A stretch of 64,000 nt of DNA from CAVWNR01 sp963756525 (GCA_963756525.1 CAVWNR010000001.1:1240001-1304000); one strand, 5' to 3'. Counted from the first letter of the stretch, positions 47,356 to 56,337 are shown. Numbers and translations: made by a program. The notes: generated by a model not told the origin, from the sequence alone.

Positions 47356-47661
47356 TCAGGCGGGGACCTGGTGAATCACCGCGCCCGGAGCGAGCTCGCG
47401 CACGGCCATCGTGCCCACCGGGTCGCCGGGATCCTCGCCCAGCACCAGCGCGGCCTCCAGCCCCGGCGCCCCGGACGAGACCGCCATCGCCACCGCAACC
47501 TGCAGCGCCGACAGGTGCAGCGACGCCAGCTCGACCGGCGCCGCGACATAGGTCCGCCCGTCCGTGTCGCGCACCGCGGCGGCCTGCGCGGCCCCGGTCC
47601 GGCCGCGCGCCGAACGGGCCAGGGTCAGCAGCTTCTGGTCCTCGTCACCCGGCTCCGTCAT
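47356..47661 (-). CDS. cytidine deaminase-like protein, Rv2365c-type
   Basis: A 101-residue protein in the position of M. tuberculosis Rv2365c, between era and the corC-like gene. It looks like a short cytidine-deaminase-like fold (T-L-A-R-S-A-R-G-R-T, then Y-V-A-A-P-V-E-L-A-S-L-H-L-S-A-L-Q) but I see no HAE/PCxxC zinc motifs, so it is probably not an enzyme. The ATG overlaps the preceding stop by four bases (ATGA). Confidence 0.75.
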   Translation of the reverse strand: MTEPGDEDQKLLTLARSARGRTGAAQAAAVRDTDGRTYVAAPVELASLHLSALQVAVAMAVSSGAPGLEAALVLGEDPGDPVGTMAVRELAPGAVIHQVPA

Positions 47662-48980
47662 GCTGACTCCGATTCGGGCTCGCGGACCTGCTCGGGCGCC
47701 GGCTCCTCGCCGACCCGGCGGACCAGGACGGTGTCGACGCGGTTGCGCCGGCCACCTGCGCTCTCGGCGACGAGCTCCAAGCCGTCGATGCGCGCCGTCG
47801 CACCAGGGATCGGCACCCGTCCGAGCCGCTCGGCGAGCAGGCCGCCGACGGTCTCGACGTCGTCGCGGTCGGGGAGATCCACGTCGAACAGGTCGGCCAG
47901 GTCCTCGACGGCCAGGCGCGCGGTGACTCGGGCGGTGTCGTCGTCGAGCCGCTCGACGGGCGGCTGCTCGTCGTCGTACTCGTCGGTAATCTCGCCGACG
48001 ATCTCCTCGACGATGTCCTCGATCGTGATCAAACCCGCGGTCCCGCCGTACTCGTCGATGACGATCGCGAGGTGCGTGCGATGCGCCTGCATCTCGCGCA
48101 GCAGCTCGTCGACCGGCTTCGACTCCGGTACGAACACCGCCGGGCGCATCACCTCGTCGACCCGGGTCGCGCGTGCCCGATCGGCGTCCTGACCGCGCCG
48201 GGCGAGATCTTTCAGGTACACCACCCCGACGACGTCGTCGATGTTCTCGCCGATCACCGGGATACGCGAGAAGCCGCTACGCAGCGCCAGAGCCAGCGCC
48301 TGCGGGACGCTCTTCGCAGACTCGATCCACACGACCTCGGTGCGCGGCACCATCGCCTCGCGGGCGATGGTGTCGCCGAGCTCGAACACCGACTGGATCA
48401 TCTCCCGCTCGCCGTGCTCGACCACTCCCCGCTTCTCGGCCATGTCGACGAGTTCTCGGATCTCCACCTCGGACGAGAACGGCCCCTCGCGGAAACCGCG
48501 CCCGGGAGTGAGTGCGTTGCCGAGCAGGATCAGCAGCGACGCCAGCGGACCGAACACGCGACCCAGCACCCGCACCGCCGCGGCGGTGTGCAGCGCGACG
48601 CCGTACGGGTGCAGCCGCCCGATCGTCCGCGGCCCGACGCCGACCAGCACGTACGACACCACAACCATGACCACCACGGTGAGCACCGGAACCGGCCACT
48701 GGCCGCCGAACAGCGCACGAGCCACGATCGTGACCAGCACGGTCGCGGTCAGCTCGCACACCACTTGCAGCAGCATGAGCAGGTTCGTGTACCGGGCCCG
48801 GTCGGCGACGACGGAGCGCAGCGATCGAGCCGCACGGCGCCCTTCGCGCACCAGTTCGTCGACCCGCGCGGCCGAGACCCGGCCCAGCGCAGCGTCGACG
48901 CAGGCCAGCGCGCCGCCCAGCGGCACCAGGCAGATCGCCACGACCAGCATGACGATGTCGGCGCCGCTCACGGCCGCCAC
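47658..48980 (-). CDS. CorC/HlyC-family hemolysin-like CBS protein
   Basis: A 440-residue membrane protein: three or four hydrophobic helices in the DUF21/CNNM domain (to about 190), then two CBS motifs (M-V-P-R-T-E-V-V-W-I; V-Y-L-K-D-L; V-P-E-S-K-P-V-D-E-L-L; I-V-I-D-E-Y-G-G-T-A-G-L-I-T-I-E-D-I-V-E), then the CorC_HlyC domain ending D-D-V-E-T-V-G-G. Related proteins affect Mg2+/Co2+ homeostasis. Corresponds to Rv2366c. The stop overlaps the next gene. Confidence 0.93.
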   Translation of the reverse strand: MAAVSGADIVMLVVAICLVPLGGALACVDAALGRVSAARVDELVREGRRAARSLRSVVADRARYTNLLMLLQVVCELTATVLVTIVARALFGGQWPVPVLTVVVMVVVSYVLVGVGPRTIGRLHPYGVALHTAAAVRVLGRVFGPLASLLILLGNALTPGRGFREGPFSSEVEIRELVDMAEKRGVVEHGEREMIQSVFELGDTIAREAMVPRTEVVWIESAKSVPQALALALRSGFSRIPVIGENIDDVVGVVYLKDLARRGQDADRARATRVDEVMRPAVFVPESKPVDELLREMQAHRTHLAIVIDEYGGTAGLITIEDIVEEIVGEITDEYDDEQPPVERLDDDTARVTARLAVEDLADLFDVDLPDRDDVETVGGLLAERLGRVPIPGATARIDGLELVAESAGGRRNRVDTVLVRRVGEEPAPEQVREPESESA

Positions 48981-49046
48981 GCTCCTGGAACGAGGTCGGG
49001 CAGCTGGCGTCGCCGAAACCGGCCGGTCGACACGGTATGCGCCGGG

Positions 49047-49589
49047 TCAGCCACGACCCTCACCGCCCGCACCTGGTGCCGGCGCGCGGATCGGCCCGCG
49101 GCCGGACGCCGCGGCCCACCCGTGCACCAGCTCGGCCTGCAGGTCGAACATCGCACGCTCGTCGTCCGGCTCACCGTGGTCGTAGCCGAGCAGGTGCAAG
49201 ATCCCGTGCGTGCAGAGCAGGTGCAGCTCGGCCTCGGCGGAGTGCCCGGTCTGCGCGGCCTGCTGCCGGGCGACCTCGGGACAGAGCACCACGTCGCCGA
49301 GCAGCGCCTCGCCCGCCTCTTCGCCGTGGCCCTGCGGCCCGGTCGGCTCGGACGCGCTGGCCTCCAGGCTGGGCTCGCCACCGTCCATCGGGAAGGCCAT
49401 GACGTCGGTAGGTCCGGGAACGTCCATCCACTGCTCGTGCAGCGCGGCCATCGCGGCGGTGTCGAGCATCACTACCGAGAGCTCGGCGAGCGGATGGATC
49501 CGCATGCGGTCGAGCACGTACCGGCAGAGTTGGGCCAGCGTCGCCTCGTCGACCGCGACGCCCGACTCGTTGTTGATCTCGACGGTCAC
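49047..49589 (-). CDS. ybeY: endoribonuclease YbeY
   Basis: A 180-residue zinc-dependent RNase of 16S rRNA 3' end maturation. The catalytic motif is H-G-I-L-H-L-L-G-Y-D-H, preceded by L-G-D-V-V-L-C-P-E-V-A. A Pro/Gly-rich C-terminal tail of about 20 residues, longer than usual. It starts 9 nt after the phoH stop; ribosome maturation genes are clustered here. Confidence 0.95.
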   Translation of the reverse strand: MTVEINNESGVAVDEATLAQLCRYVLDRMRIHPLAELSVVMLDTAAMAALHEQWMDVPGPTDVMAFPMDGGEPSLEASASEPTGPQGHGEEAGEALLGDVVLCPEVARQQAAQTGHSAEAELHLLCTHGILHLLGYDHGEPDDERAMFDLQAELVHGWAAASGRGPIRAPAPGAGGEGRG

Positions 49590-49598
49590 GCAGCGGCC

Positions 49599-50639
49599 TC
49601 AGCGGCGGGGTTTGGCCCGGCGCGCGTGCGGGGCGGGCGGCGCGTTTCGCTGCGTGGACCCGACCTGCTCGTCCCAGCGGGCGTAGGCGTCGACGATCTC
49701 GCCGACCAGCCGGTGCCGCACGACGTCGGTGCTCGTCAGGTAGGAGAACTCGACGTCGTCGATGTCATTGAGGATCTCGCGGACCACCTTCAGCCCGCTG
49801 CGGGTCTCGGCGGGTAAGTCGATCTGGGTTATGTCACCGGTTACGACGATCTTCGAGCCGAAGCCCAGCCGGGTCAGGAACATCTTCATCTGCTCCGGCG
49901 TGGTGTTCTGCGCCTCGTCCAAGATGATGAACGCGTCATTCAAGGTCCGTCCCCGCATGTAGCCAAGGGGCGCGATCTCGATGGTGCCGGCCTGGGTCAG
50001 CCGCGGGATCGACTCCGGATCGACCATGTCGTGCAGCGCGTCGAGCAGCGGCCGCAGATAGGGATCGATCTTGTCGTAGAGCGTGCCGGGCAGGAAGCCG
50101 AGCCGTTCCCCCGCCTCGACGGCCGGGCGGGTCAGGATGATCCGGGTGACCTGCTTGGCCTGCAGCGCCTGCACCGCCTTCGCGACGGCGAGGTAGGTCT
50201 TGCCGGTGCCGGCCGGGCCGATGCCGAACACGACCGTGTGCTTGTCGATGGCGTCGACGTAGCGCTTCTGGTTCAGCGTCTTGGGTCGGATGTTCTTGCC
50301 ACGCCGCGACAGGATGGACAGGTTCAATACCTCGGCGGGCCGCTCGCCGGTGTCGGCAGTGAGGATGCCGAGCGCGTGCCACACCGAGTCGGGCGTGAGG
50401 TGCTGGCCGGCCGTGATCAACTCGAGCAGCTCGCTGAACAGCCGCACCGCGATCGCGTTGTCGGCCGGATCGCCGGTGATCGTGATCTCGTTGCCGCGGA
50501 CGTGGATATCGCTGTCGAGGCTCTTCTCGATCACCCGCAGCAGCTCGTCGCGCGAACCGAGCAGGGCGACCATCGCCTGGTCGCCGGGTACGACGACCGT
50601 CGTGGAGACTCGATCAGATCGTGAGGTGGGATCGCTCAA
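49599..50639 (-). CDS. phoH: PhoH-like ATPase
   Basis: A 346-residue protein with an N-terminal KH-like part, then the PhoH P-loop domain: G-P-A-G-T-G-K-T (Walker A), T-R-P-A-V-E-A-G-E-R-L-G-F-L-P-G-T-L, I-L-D-E-A-Q-N-T (Walker B), T-G-D-I-T-Q-I-D. A TTG start is inferred. The usual partner of YbeY; it corresponds to phoH1 (Rv2368c). Role in RNA metabolism is inferred from the family. Confidence 0.95.
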   Translation of the reverse strand: MSDPTSRSDRVSTTVVVPGDQAMVALLGSRDELLRVIEKSLDSDIHVRGNEITITGDPADNAIAVRLFSELLELITAGQHLTPDSVWHALGILTADTGERPAEVLNLSILSRRGKNIRPKTLNQKRYVDAIDKHTVVFGIGPAGTGKTYLAVAKAVQALQAKQVTRIILTRPAVEAGERLGFLPGTLYDKIDPYLRPLLDALHDMVDPESIPRLTQAGTIEIAPLGYMRGRTLNDAFIILDEAQNTTPEQMKMFLTRLGFGSKIVVTGDITQIDLPAETRSGLKVVREILNDIDDVEFSYLTSTDVVRHRLVGEIVDAYARWDEQVGSTQRNAPPAPHARRAKPRR

Positions 50640-50739
50640 TCCGGCTTCGTTCCTGCCTTTGCTTGGGTCGGTTCGCGTCAGGGACTAACTGTACCGGCGA
50701 GTTACCCAGCTGACGGCGAGAATTACCCGAATCGGACGT

Positions 50740-51474
50740 TCAGCTCCATCGGCCCAGGCGGACGGACAGGACGGCCACGGCGGCGCCGCCGGCGCTCGAG
50801 CTGCGCAGCACGGCGCCGCCGAGGCGCACCGGAGTCGCGGCGTCGAACTGCGCGAGCTCGTCGTCACCGATGCCGCCTTCGGGGCCGACGACCAGCACGA
50901 TCTCCCCGCGCCGGGCGAGCTGCGCGCCGGACAGCGGCGCCGTCGCCGACTCGTGCAGCACGAACGACACTGCGGCCGAGCAGAGCCGGGTGGCCGCGTC
51001 CGCGGTCGAGGCGAGATTCCCGACGATCGGCACTCGGGCGCGCCGGCTCTGCTTGGCCGCCTCGCGGGCGGTCCGCCGCCACCGGTCCACCGCCCTGGCC
51101 GCCCGCTCGCCGCGCCACTGCACCACCGACCGGGCCGCCGCCCACGGCACGATCTCGTCCACGCCGAGCTCGGTCATCAACTCGACCGCCAACTCACCAC
51201 GTTCGCCCTTCGGCAGAGCCTGAATCACCACCAGCCGCGGATCCGGCTCGGGCTCGACCCGTCGCGACAGCACGGTGAGCGCCACCCGGTCCGCGCCGAC
51301 CGTCTCGACCGTGTCGACCCGGCACCCGACGACCGTGCCGCGCCCGTCACCGACCAGCGCCGGTTCACCGGGACGCAACCGTTTCACCCGTGCCGCGTGC
51401 CGCCCCTCGTCCCCGTCCAGCACCACCTCGTCCGCGGCGGGCAGCTGATCGACGAGGAACAGCGGCGGCGTCAT
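50740..51474 (-). CDS. rsmE: 16S rRNA m3U1498 methyltransferase RsmE
   Basis: A 244-residue SPOUT methyltransferase. N-terminal PUA-like part with H-A-A-R-V-K-R-L-R-P-G; core with Q-A-L-P-K-G-E-R, E-L-G-V-D-E-I-V-P-W, R-W-R-R-T-A-R-E-A-A-K-Q-S-R-R; knot motifs V-G-P-E-G-G-I-G-D-D-E-L and V-L-R-S-S-S-A-G, where many RsmE have R-T-E-T-A. ATG 51474 is used, 22 nt after dnaJ. About 100 nt separate it from phoH. Confidence 0.93.
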   Translation of the reverse strand: MTPPLFLVDQLPAADEVVLDGDEGRHAARVKRLRPGEPALVGDGRGTVVGCRVDTVETVGADRVALTVLSRRVEPEPDPRLVVIQALPKGERGELAVELMTELGVDEIVPWAAARSVVQWRGERAARAVDRWRRTAREAAKQSRRARVPIVGNLASTADAATRLCSAAVSFVLHESATAPLSGAQLARRGEIVLVVGPEGGIGDDELAQFDAATPVRLGGAVLRSSSAGGAAVAVLSVRLGRWS

Positions 51475-51496
51475 CAGCGGCTTCCCGGGAACGCGC

Positions 51497-52630
51497 TCAG
51501 CGTCCGAACGCGTCGCGCACCTTGCTGAACAGGCCGGGCCGGGCGCTGCCGACCGAGACGTCCTCGTTGCGCAGCGCCGCCAGTTCGCGCAGCAACCGGT
51601 CCTGCGCCTCGTCGATCCGGGTCGGCGTGCGTACCTCGACGTGCACGTGCAGGTCACCGCGCGAGCTGCTGCGCAGCCGCGGAACGCCCTTACCGCGCAG
51701 GGTGAGCACCGTGCCGTTCTGCGTGCCGGCGCGGATCTCGAGCTTCTCCTCGCCGTCCAGCGTCGAGAGCACGAGGTCGGTGCCGAGCGCCGCGGCGGTC
51801 ATCGGCAGCGCGACCGTGCAGTGCAGGTCCGCGCCCTCGCGGCTGAACACGTCGTCGGGCCGTTCGGCAACCTCGACATACAGGTCGCCCGCCGGCCCGC
51901 CGCCCGGGCCCACCTCGCCCTGCCCGGAGAGCCGGATGCGCATGCCGTCCTCGATGCCCGCGGGCACGTCCACGGTGATCGTGCGCCGGGTGCGTACCCG
52001 CCCGTCGGCGGCGCAGGTCGGGCACGGGGAGGTGATCTGCTGCCCGCTGCCGGCGCACGCGTGGCAGGGTCGAGTCGTCATCACCTGGCCGAGGAAGGAG
52101 CGCTGCACGGACTGGATCTCGCCCGCGCCCCCGCAGACCGGGCAGGTGCGCGGTGACGTCCCGGGCGCGCTGCCGTTGCCGTGGCAGGTCTCGCAGAGCA
52201 CCGCCGTCTCGACGCTGATGTCGCGGCGGATACCGAACGCGGCCTCGGCGAGTGTCAGCTCGATGCGCAGCAGGGCGTCCGCACCGGGCCGGACCCGGCT
52301 GCGCGGCCCGCGGCTGCCGCCGCCGCCGAAGAAGGCCTCGAAGACGTCGCCGAATCCGCCGAATCCGGCGAACGGGTTGCTCGCCGTGCCCTGGCCGCCA
52401 GCGGCAGACAGCGGGTCGCCGCCGAGGTCGACGATGCGCCGTTTCTCCGGGTCGGAGAGCACCTCGTAGGCGGTCGTGACGTCCTTGAACCGCTCCTGGG
52501 CGTGCGCGTCGGGGTTGACGTCGGGATGCAGCTCGCGAGCGAGCCTGCGGTAGGCGCGCTTGATCTCCTCGTTCGTCGCGTCCCTGCGGACGCCGAGCAT
52601 CGCGTAGTAGTCGCGCGCGGACTCAGCCAC
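51497..52630 (-). CDS. dnaJ: chaperone DnaJ (DnaJ2 type)
   Basis: A 377-residue Hsp40. J domain with the HPD motif in R-E-L-H-P-D-V-N, Gly/Phe-rich linker (G-G-F-G-D-V-F-E-A-F-F), four CxxCxGxG-like zinc repeats (C-E-T-C-H-G-N-G, C-P-V-C-G-G-A-G, C-H-A-C-A-G-S-G, C-P-T-C-A-A-D-G; the last is degenerate), then the substrate-binding C-terminal domains. It stimulates DnaK. GTG start. Follows hrcA, with a CIRCE-like site in the gap; rsmE follows after 22 nt. Confidence 0.96.
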   Translation of the reverse strand: MAESARDYYAMLGVRRDATNEEIKRAYRRLARELHPDVNPDAHAQERFKDVTTAYEVLSDPEKRRIVDLGGDPLSAAGGQGTASNPFAGFGGFGDVFEAFFGGGGSRGPRSRVRPGADALLRIELTLAEAAFGIRRDISVETAVLCETCHGNGSAPGTSPRTCPVCGGAGEIQSVQRSFLGQVMTTRPCHACAGSGQQITSPCPTCAADGRVRTRRTITVDVPAGIEDGMRIRLSGQGEVGPGGGPAGDLYVEVAERPDDVFSREGADLHCTVALPMTAAALGTDLVLSTLDGEEKLEIRAGTQNGTVLTLRGKGVPRLRSSSRGDLHVHVEVRTPTRIDEAQDRLLRELAALRNEDVSVGSARPGLFSKVRDAFGR

Positions 52631-52665
52631 CGGTGCTTCCGTTCCCTCTCGTCGTTCTCACCCGG

Positions 52666-52692
52666 CTGGCACTCGCCAGCGCCAAGTGCCAA
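52666..52692 (-). promoter_or_regulatory. CIRCE-like HrcA operator
   Basis: Arms CTGGCACTC and AAGTGCCAA are separated by exactly 9 nt, matching the CIRCE layout with 7 of 9 arm positions paired. It lies between hrcA and dnaJ, 36 bp before the dnaJ start, so HrcA would repress dnaJ here rather than its own promoter. Confidence 0.6.
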
Positions 52693-52714
52693 GCCAGTCT
52701 ACGGAGGGCTAGGC

Positions 52715-53737
52715 TCACCGATCTGCCAACAGGTCGCCCACGTAGCGGGCGACGGCAGCCACGCGCGCCATGGTGTGCCCGTAGTCCATCCGGCGCGGAC
52801 CCAGCACGCCGACCGCGCCGAGCGCCGCGCCGCGGCCGGTGCCGTAGCCGGTGGTCACGACCGACGTCGACTGCAGGCCTTCGTGCCGGTTTTCGTTTCC
52901 GATCCGGACCAGGATGCGGCTTTCCGTGCGCGACTGGTCGAGCAGGCGCAGCAGCACCACCTGCTCCTCGAGGGCCTCGAGCACCGGCCGGATCGCCGGG
53001 AAGTCGACCGCGTGCTCGGTGAGGTGCGCGGTGCCGCCGAGCACCAAACGGTCGCTGTGCTGCTCGACCAGCGTCTCGAGCAGCACCGAGGTGAGCATGG
53101 CCACCAGCCCGCGCAGCTCACCGCCGACCGTGTTGGGCAGATCGCTGATGATCTCCGGAGTCTCGGCGAGCAGGCGGTCGTGCAGCCGGTGGTTAAGGGT
53201 CGTGCGCAACTCGCCGACCGCGTCGTCGGACACCGCGGCAGGGAGCTCGACCACCCGCTGCTCCACCCGGCCGGTGTCGGTGATCAGCACGAGCATCAGC
53301 CGGGACGCGCTGACCTTCACGATCTCGACGTGGCGCACCCGGCTGCGCGACAGCGAGGGGTACTGCACGACGGCGACGTTGCGGGTCAGCTGGGCCAGCG
53401 CGCGCACCGCCCGGTGCAGCACGTCGTCGAGGTCGACGGCGCCGGTGAGGAACGTCTCGATCGCGCGCCGTTCGGCGCCGGAGAGCGGCTTGACGGAGGT
53501 GAGCCGGTCGACGAAGAGGCGGTATCCGGCGTCGGTGGGCACGCGTCCGGCGCTGGTGTGCGGCTGGGCGATCAGGCCGTCCTCCTCGAGGGCAGCCATG
53601 TCGTTGCGGATGGTCGCGGGCGAGACCCCGAGGCTGTGCCGCTCGGAAAGCGCCTTGCTGCCGACCGGTTCGCTGGTGGCGATGAAGTCCTCGACGATCG
53701 CGCGCAGCACTTCGAGCTTGCGATCCTCGACGTTCAC
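52715..53737 (-). CDS. hrcA: heat-inducible transcription repressor HrcA
   Basis: A 340-residue repressor. N-terminal winged helix: L-R-A-I-V-E-D-F-I-A-T-S-E-P-V-G-S-K, S-P-A-T-I-R-N-D-M-A-A-L-E-E-D-G-L-I, H-T-S-A-G-R-V-P-T-D-A-G-Y-R. The GAF-like dimerization part ends with G-P-R-R-M-D-Y-G. Binds CIRCE sites and is kept active by GroE. GTG start. A diverging gene lies upstream. Confidence 0.96.
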   Translation of the reverse strand: MNVEDRKLEVLRAIVEDFIATSEPVGSKALSERHSLGVSPATIRNDMAALEEDGLIAQPHTSAGRVPTDAGYRLFVDRLTSVKPLSGAERRAIETFLTGAVDLDDVLHRAVRALAQLTRNVAVVQYPSLSRSRVRHVEIVKVSASRLMLVLITDTGRVEQRVVELPAAVSDDAVGELRTTLNHRLHDRLLAETPEIISDLPNTVGGELRGLVAMLTSVLLETLVEQHSDRLVLGGTAHLTEHAVDFPAIRPVLEALEEQVVLLRLLDQSRTESRILVRIGNENRHEGLQSTSVVTTGYGTGRGAALGAVGVLGPRRMDYGHTMARVAAVARYVGDLLADR

Positions 53738-53841
53738 CCGTGCGCGCCTCTCACCCGCGAGATTTCTCCTTACAGTTTAGGGACCGGCCAGCCCGGTACG
53801 CTGCAGGACAAGGTCCGATTTGTCGCGGCACGGAGGCCTGG

Positions 53842-54159
53842 TTGATCTTCAAGGCGGTACGCGACGGGCGGCCGTACCCCGACCACGGCCTGTCGGCCCG
53901 GGACTGGGCGAACGTGCCGCCCCGGGCCATCCGCCTCGACGAGCTCGTCACCACCAAGCGCGAGCTCGCACTGGACCGGCTGCTGGACGAGGATTCGACG
54001 TTCTTCGGAGACCTGTTCCCGCACGCGGTGCAGTGGGGCGGCGAGATCTACTTGGAGGACGGGCTGCATCGGGCGGTCCGGGCCGCGCTGCAGCAACGCA
54101 GCGCGCTGCACGTGCGCGTGCTCGACCTGGACACGCTGGCCGAGCCGGGCCGGTCGTGA
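53842..54159 (+). CDS. conserved actinobacterial protein, Rv2375-type
   Basis: 105 residues from TTG 53842, with GGAGG about 7 nt upstream; a longer frame upstream is not needed. Pattern I-F-K-A-V-R-D-G-R-P-Y-P-D-H-G-L, then P-P-R-A-I-R-L-D-E-L-V-T-T, F-F-G-D-L-F-P-H-A-V-Q-W, E-D-G-L-H-R-A-V-R-A-A-L-Q. This is the small conserved gene divergent from hrcA (Rv2375 position). Function unknown. It ends one base before the hemW stop, tail to tail. Confidence 0.8.
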   Translation: MIFKAVRDGRPYPDHGLSARDWANVPPRAIRLDELVTTKRELALDRLLDEDSTFFGDLFPHAVQWGGEIYLEDGLHRAVRAALQQRSALHVRVLDLDTLAEPGRS

Positions 54160-55380
54160 CTATCCGAGCAGGTCGCGCACGACGGCGTCGGCAAGTAGCC
54201 GTCCCCGCTGGGTGAGCACGACCCTGCCGTCCCGGAACGCCGGCGCGTCGACCAGCCCCCAACCGATCAGCTGGGGCAGCCGGGGCTGCGCGGCGCCCGG
54301 CACGTCGGGCACCGCCAGGCCCTCGCGCAGCCGCACGCCCAGCATGATCTGCTCGACCAGCCGCGCCTGCTGATCGAGCACCTCGCGGCCCGCCGCCGGG
54401 CTGCGGCCGGACTCGAGCAGCGCGGTGTAACGCACCGGATGCTTGACGTTCCACCAGCGCACCCCACCGACGTGGCTGTGCGCGCCGGGGCCGGCGCCCC
54501 ACCAGTTCGCCTCCCGCCAGTAGAGCAGGTTGTGCCGGCACCGCGCGTCCTCGCCGCGCGCCCAGTTCGACACCTCGTACCAGCCGAACCCGGACCGGCC
54601 CAGCGTCTGGTCGGCCTGCACGTAGCGGTCGGCGAGGACATCGTCGTCCGGCGGCGGCACGACGCCCTGCGCGACCTGGCGCGCGAGCGCGGTGCCCTCC
54701 TCCACGACGAGCGCATACGCGCTGATGTGGTCGGGCCCGGCGGCGATCGCCGCGTCCAGCGACGCCTGCCAGTCGGCGTCGGTCTCGTGCGGCGCGCCGT
54801 AGATCAGGTCCAGGTTGACGTGCTCGAACCCGGCCGCCCGAGCCTCCGCGACGGCCTGCTGCGGGCGATCGGGCCGATGCTTGCGGTCGAGGACCTCCAG
54901 CACGTGCGGGATGGCCGACTGCATGCCCAGCGAGATCCGGGTGAACCCCGCCTCACGCAACTTGCCGAAGTAGGCCGGCGTCACCGACTCCGGGTTGGCC
55001 TCGGTGGTGATCTCCGCGTCGTCGGCGAGCCCGAACAGCTCACCGATCTCGCGCACGATCAGGCCGAGATGCTCGGCCGGCAGCAGGGTAGGCGTGCCGC
55101 CGCCGAAGAACACGCTGCTGGCCGGCGGCACCATGCCCCGTAGCACCGACCGGGCAAGGCGCAGCTCCAGCAGCACGGTGTCGGCGAAGCTCCCGCGGCT
55201 GACGCCAGGACCGAGTTCTTGCTGGGTGTAGGTGTTGAAGTCGCAATACCCGCAGCGCGTCCGGCAGAACGGGACGTGCACGTACACGCCGAACGCCGTG
55301 TCGCGGGCGTCGCGCAGCGCGGTCGCCGGCAGCCGGCCGTCGGCCGGGGCAGGCTCGCCCTGGGGCAGTGCGGAGGGCAC
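54160..55380 (-). CDS. hemW: HemW-type radical SAM protein (coproporphyrinogen dehydrogenase family)
   Basis: A 406-residue radical SAM protein with the cluster motif C-R-T-R-C-G-Y-C-D-F (CxxxCxxC), then F-F-G-G-G-T-P-T-L, R-I-S-L-G-M-Q-S and a C-terminal HemN-like domain. HemW proteins bind haem and are haem chaperones; the CxxxCxxCxF form fits HemW more than HemN. GTG 55380 gives the usual start P-S-A-L-P-Q-G-E-P. Corresponds to the old hemN (Rv2388c). Confidence 0.9.
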   Translation of the reverse strand: MPSALPQGEPAPADGRLPATALRDARDTAFGVYVHVPFCRTRCGYCDFNTYTQQELGPGVSRGSFADTVLLELRLARSVLRGMVPPASSVFFGGGTPTLLPAEHLGLIVREIGELFGLADDAEITTEANPESVTPAYFGKLREAGFTRISLGMQSAIPHVLEVLDRKHRPDRPQQAVAEARAAGFEHVNLDLIYGAPHETDADWQASLDAAIAAGPDHISAYALVVEEGTALARQVAQGVVPPPDDDVLADRYVQADQTLGRSGFGWYEVSNWARGEDARCRHNLLYWREANWWGAGPGAHSHVGGVRWWNVKHPVRYTALLESGRSPAAGREVLDQQARLVEQIMLGVRLREGLAVPDVPGAAQPRLPQLIGWGLVDAPAFRDGRVVLTQRGRLLADAVVRDLLG

Positions 55381-55442
55381 CGGCCCAGTGTTCCTGGCCG
55401 GCCGCGCCGGTGCGCGCACGACCCGCCGGGGTCAGGCCGGCA

Positions 55443-55536
55443 CGACTTTGCCCCGCTGTGACACGCCCGGCTGCGACTTTGCCCCGCTGTGACACACCAC
55501 GGGGCGCGTGGAGCGTGTCAGGGCGGGGCAAAGTCG
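55443..55536. repeat. cluster of three 22-bp repeats, two direct and one inverted
   Basis: Two identical 22-bp units start at 55443 and 55474 (31-bp period). A third unit in opposite orientation, 20 of 22 positions alike, is at 55515-55536. Core CGACTTTGCCCCGC and its reverse complement GCGGGGCAAAGTCG. Together they can form a long hairpin. It lies between two divergent genes, hemW and the dienelactone hydrolase, so it is not simply a terminator; a REP-like dispersed repeat or an operator is more likely. Confidence 0.85.
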
Positions 55537-55586
55537 ACGAGAACGCCGCCGATCCGGGCCGGTGATCGAGGCTAATGTCGGCTGGC

Positions 55587-56330
55587 ATGAGCGACTCTTT
55601 GACCGCACGGACCATCACCATCTCCGGGCTCGGCGGCGACCCGATCGAGGCCTACCTCGCCGAGTCGCTCGACGACAGCCGCCGTGGCGGTGTCGTGGTC
55701 ATCCACCACCTGCCGGGCTATGACCGGGGCACGAAAGAGATGACCCGGCGCTTCGCCGCGATGGGCTACGACGCGCTCTGCCCGAACCTGTACTTCCGCG
55801 AGGCGCCGGGCGCGGCGCCCGACGACGCGGCGGCGACCGCCCGGGCGCAGGGCGGTGTGCCCGACGACCGGCTGGTCGGTGACGTCGCGGCGGCGGCTGC
55901 CTACCTGCGCGCGCTCGACGCGAGCAACGGCAAGGTCGGCGTAATCGGGCACTGCTCGGGCGGCCGGCAGGCGGTGCTCGCCGCATGCCGCGCGCCGTTC
56001 GACGCCGCGGTGGACTGCTACGGCGCCTTCGTGACCGGCACGCCGCCGGAAGGCTTCCCGCTGAAGGTGACCAACCTGGTCGACATGCTCCCCGACCTCG
56101 GCTGCCCGCTGCTGGGCCTGTTCGGCAACGAGGACCAGGCGCCGTCCCCGCAGCACGTCGACGAGCTCGAGGAGATCCTCACCGTGCAGGGCAAGGACTT
56201 CGAGTTCCACCGCTACGACGACGCCGGGCACGCGTTCTTCGCCGTCGATCGCCCGTCCTACCGGGTGGCGGCCGCTGTCGACGGGTGGGACCGGATCGCC
56301 GCCTTCTTCGGCAAGCAACTGGCCGGGTGA
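55587..56330 (+). CDS. dienelactone hydrolase family protein
   Basis: About 247 residues of alpha/beta-hydrolase fold. Nucleophile Cys in I-G-H-C-S-G-G-R, Asp in L-F-G-N-E-D, His in Y-D-D-A-G-H-A-F-F, all in DLH positions. The N-terminal V-V-V-I-H-H-L-P-G-Y-D-R-G fits. ATG 55587 is used; ATG 55575 is four codons upstream. Substrate unknown; could act on dienelactones or related esters. Confidence 0.9.
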   Translation: MSDSLTARTITISGLGGDPIEAYLAESLDDSRRGGVVVIHHLPGYDRGTKEMTRRFAAMGYDALCPNLYFREAPGAAPDDAAATARAQGGVPDDRLVGDVAAAAAYLRALDASNGKVGVIGHCSGGRQAVLAACRAPFDAAVDCYGAFVTGTPPEGFPLKVTNLVDMLPDLGCPLLGLFGNEDQAPSPQHVDELEEILTVQGKDFEFHRYDDAGHAFFAVDRPSYRVAAAVDGWDRIAAFFGKQLAG

Positions 56331-56337
56331 CGCCGAC

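Noticed and set aside
55443..55536. CRISPR array
   Set aside because: Only two direct copies with a 9-bp gap and one inverted copy; no spacers of array length and no cas genes.
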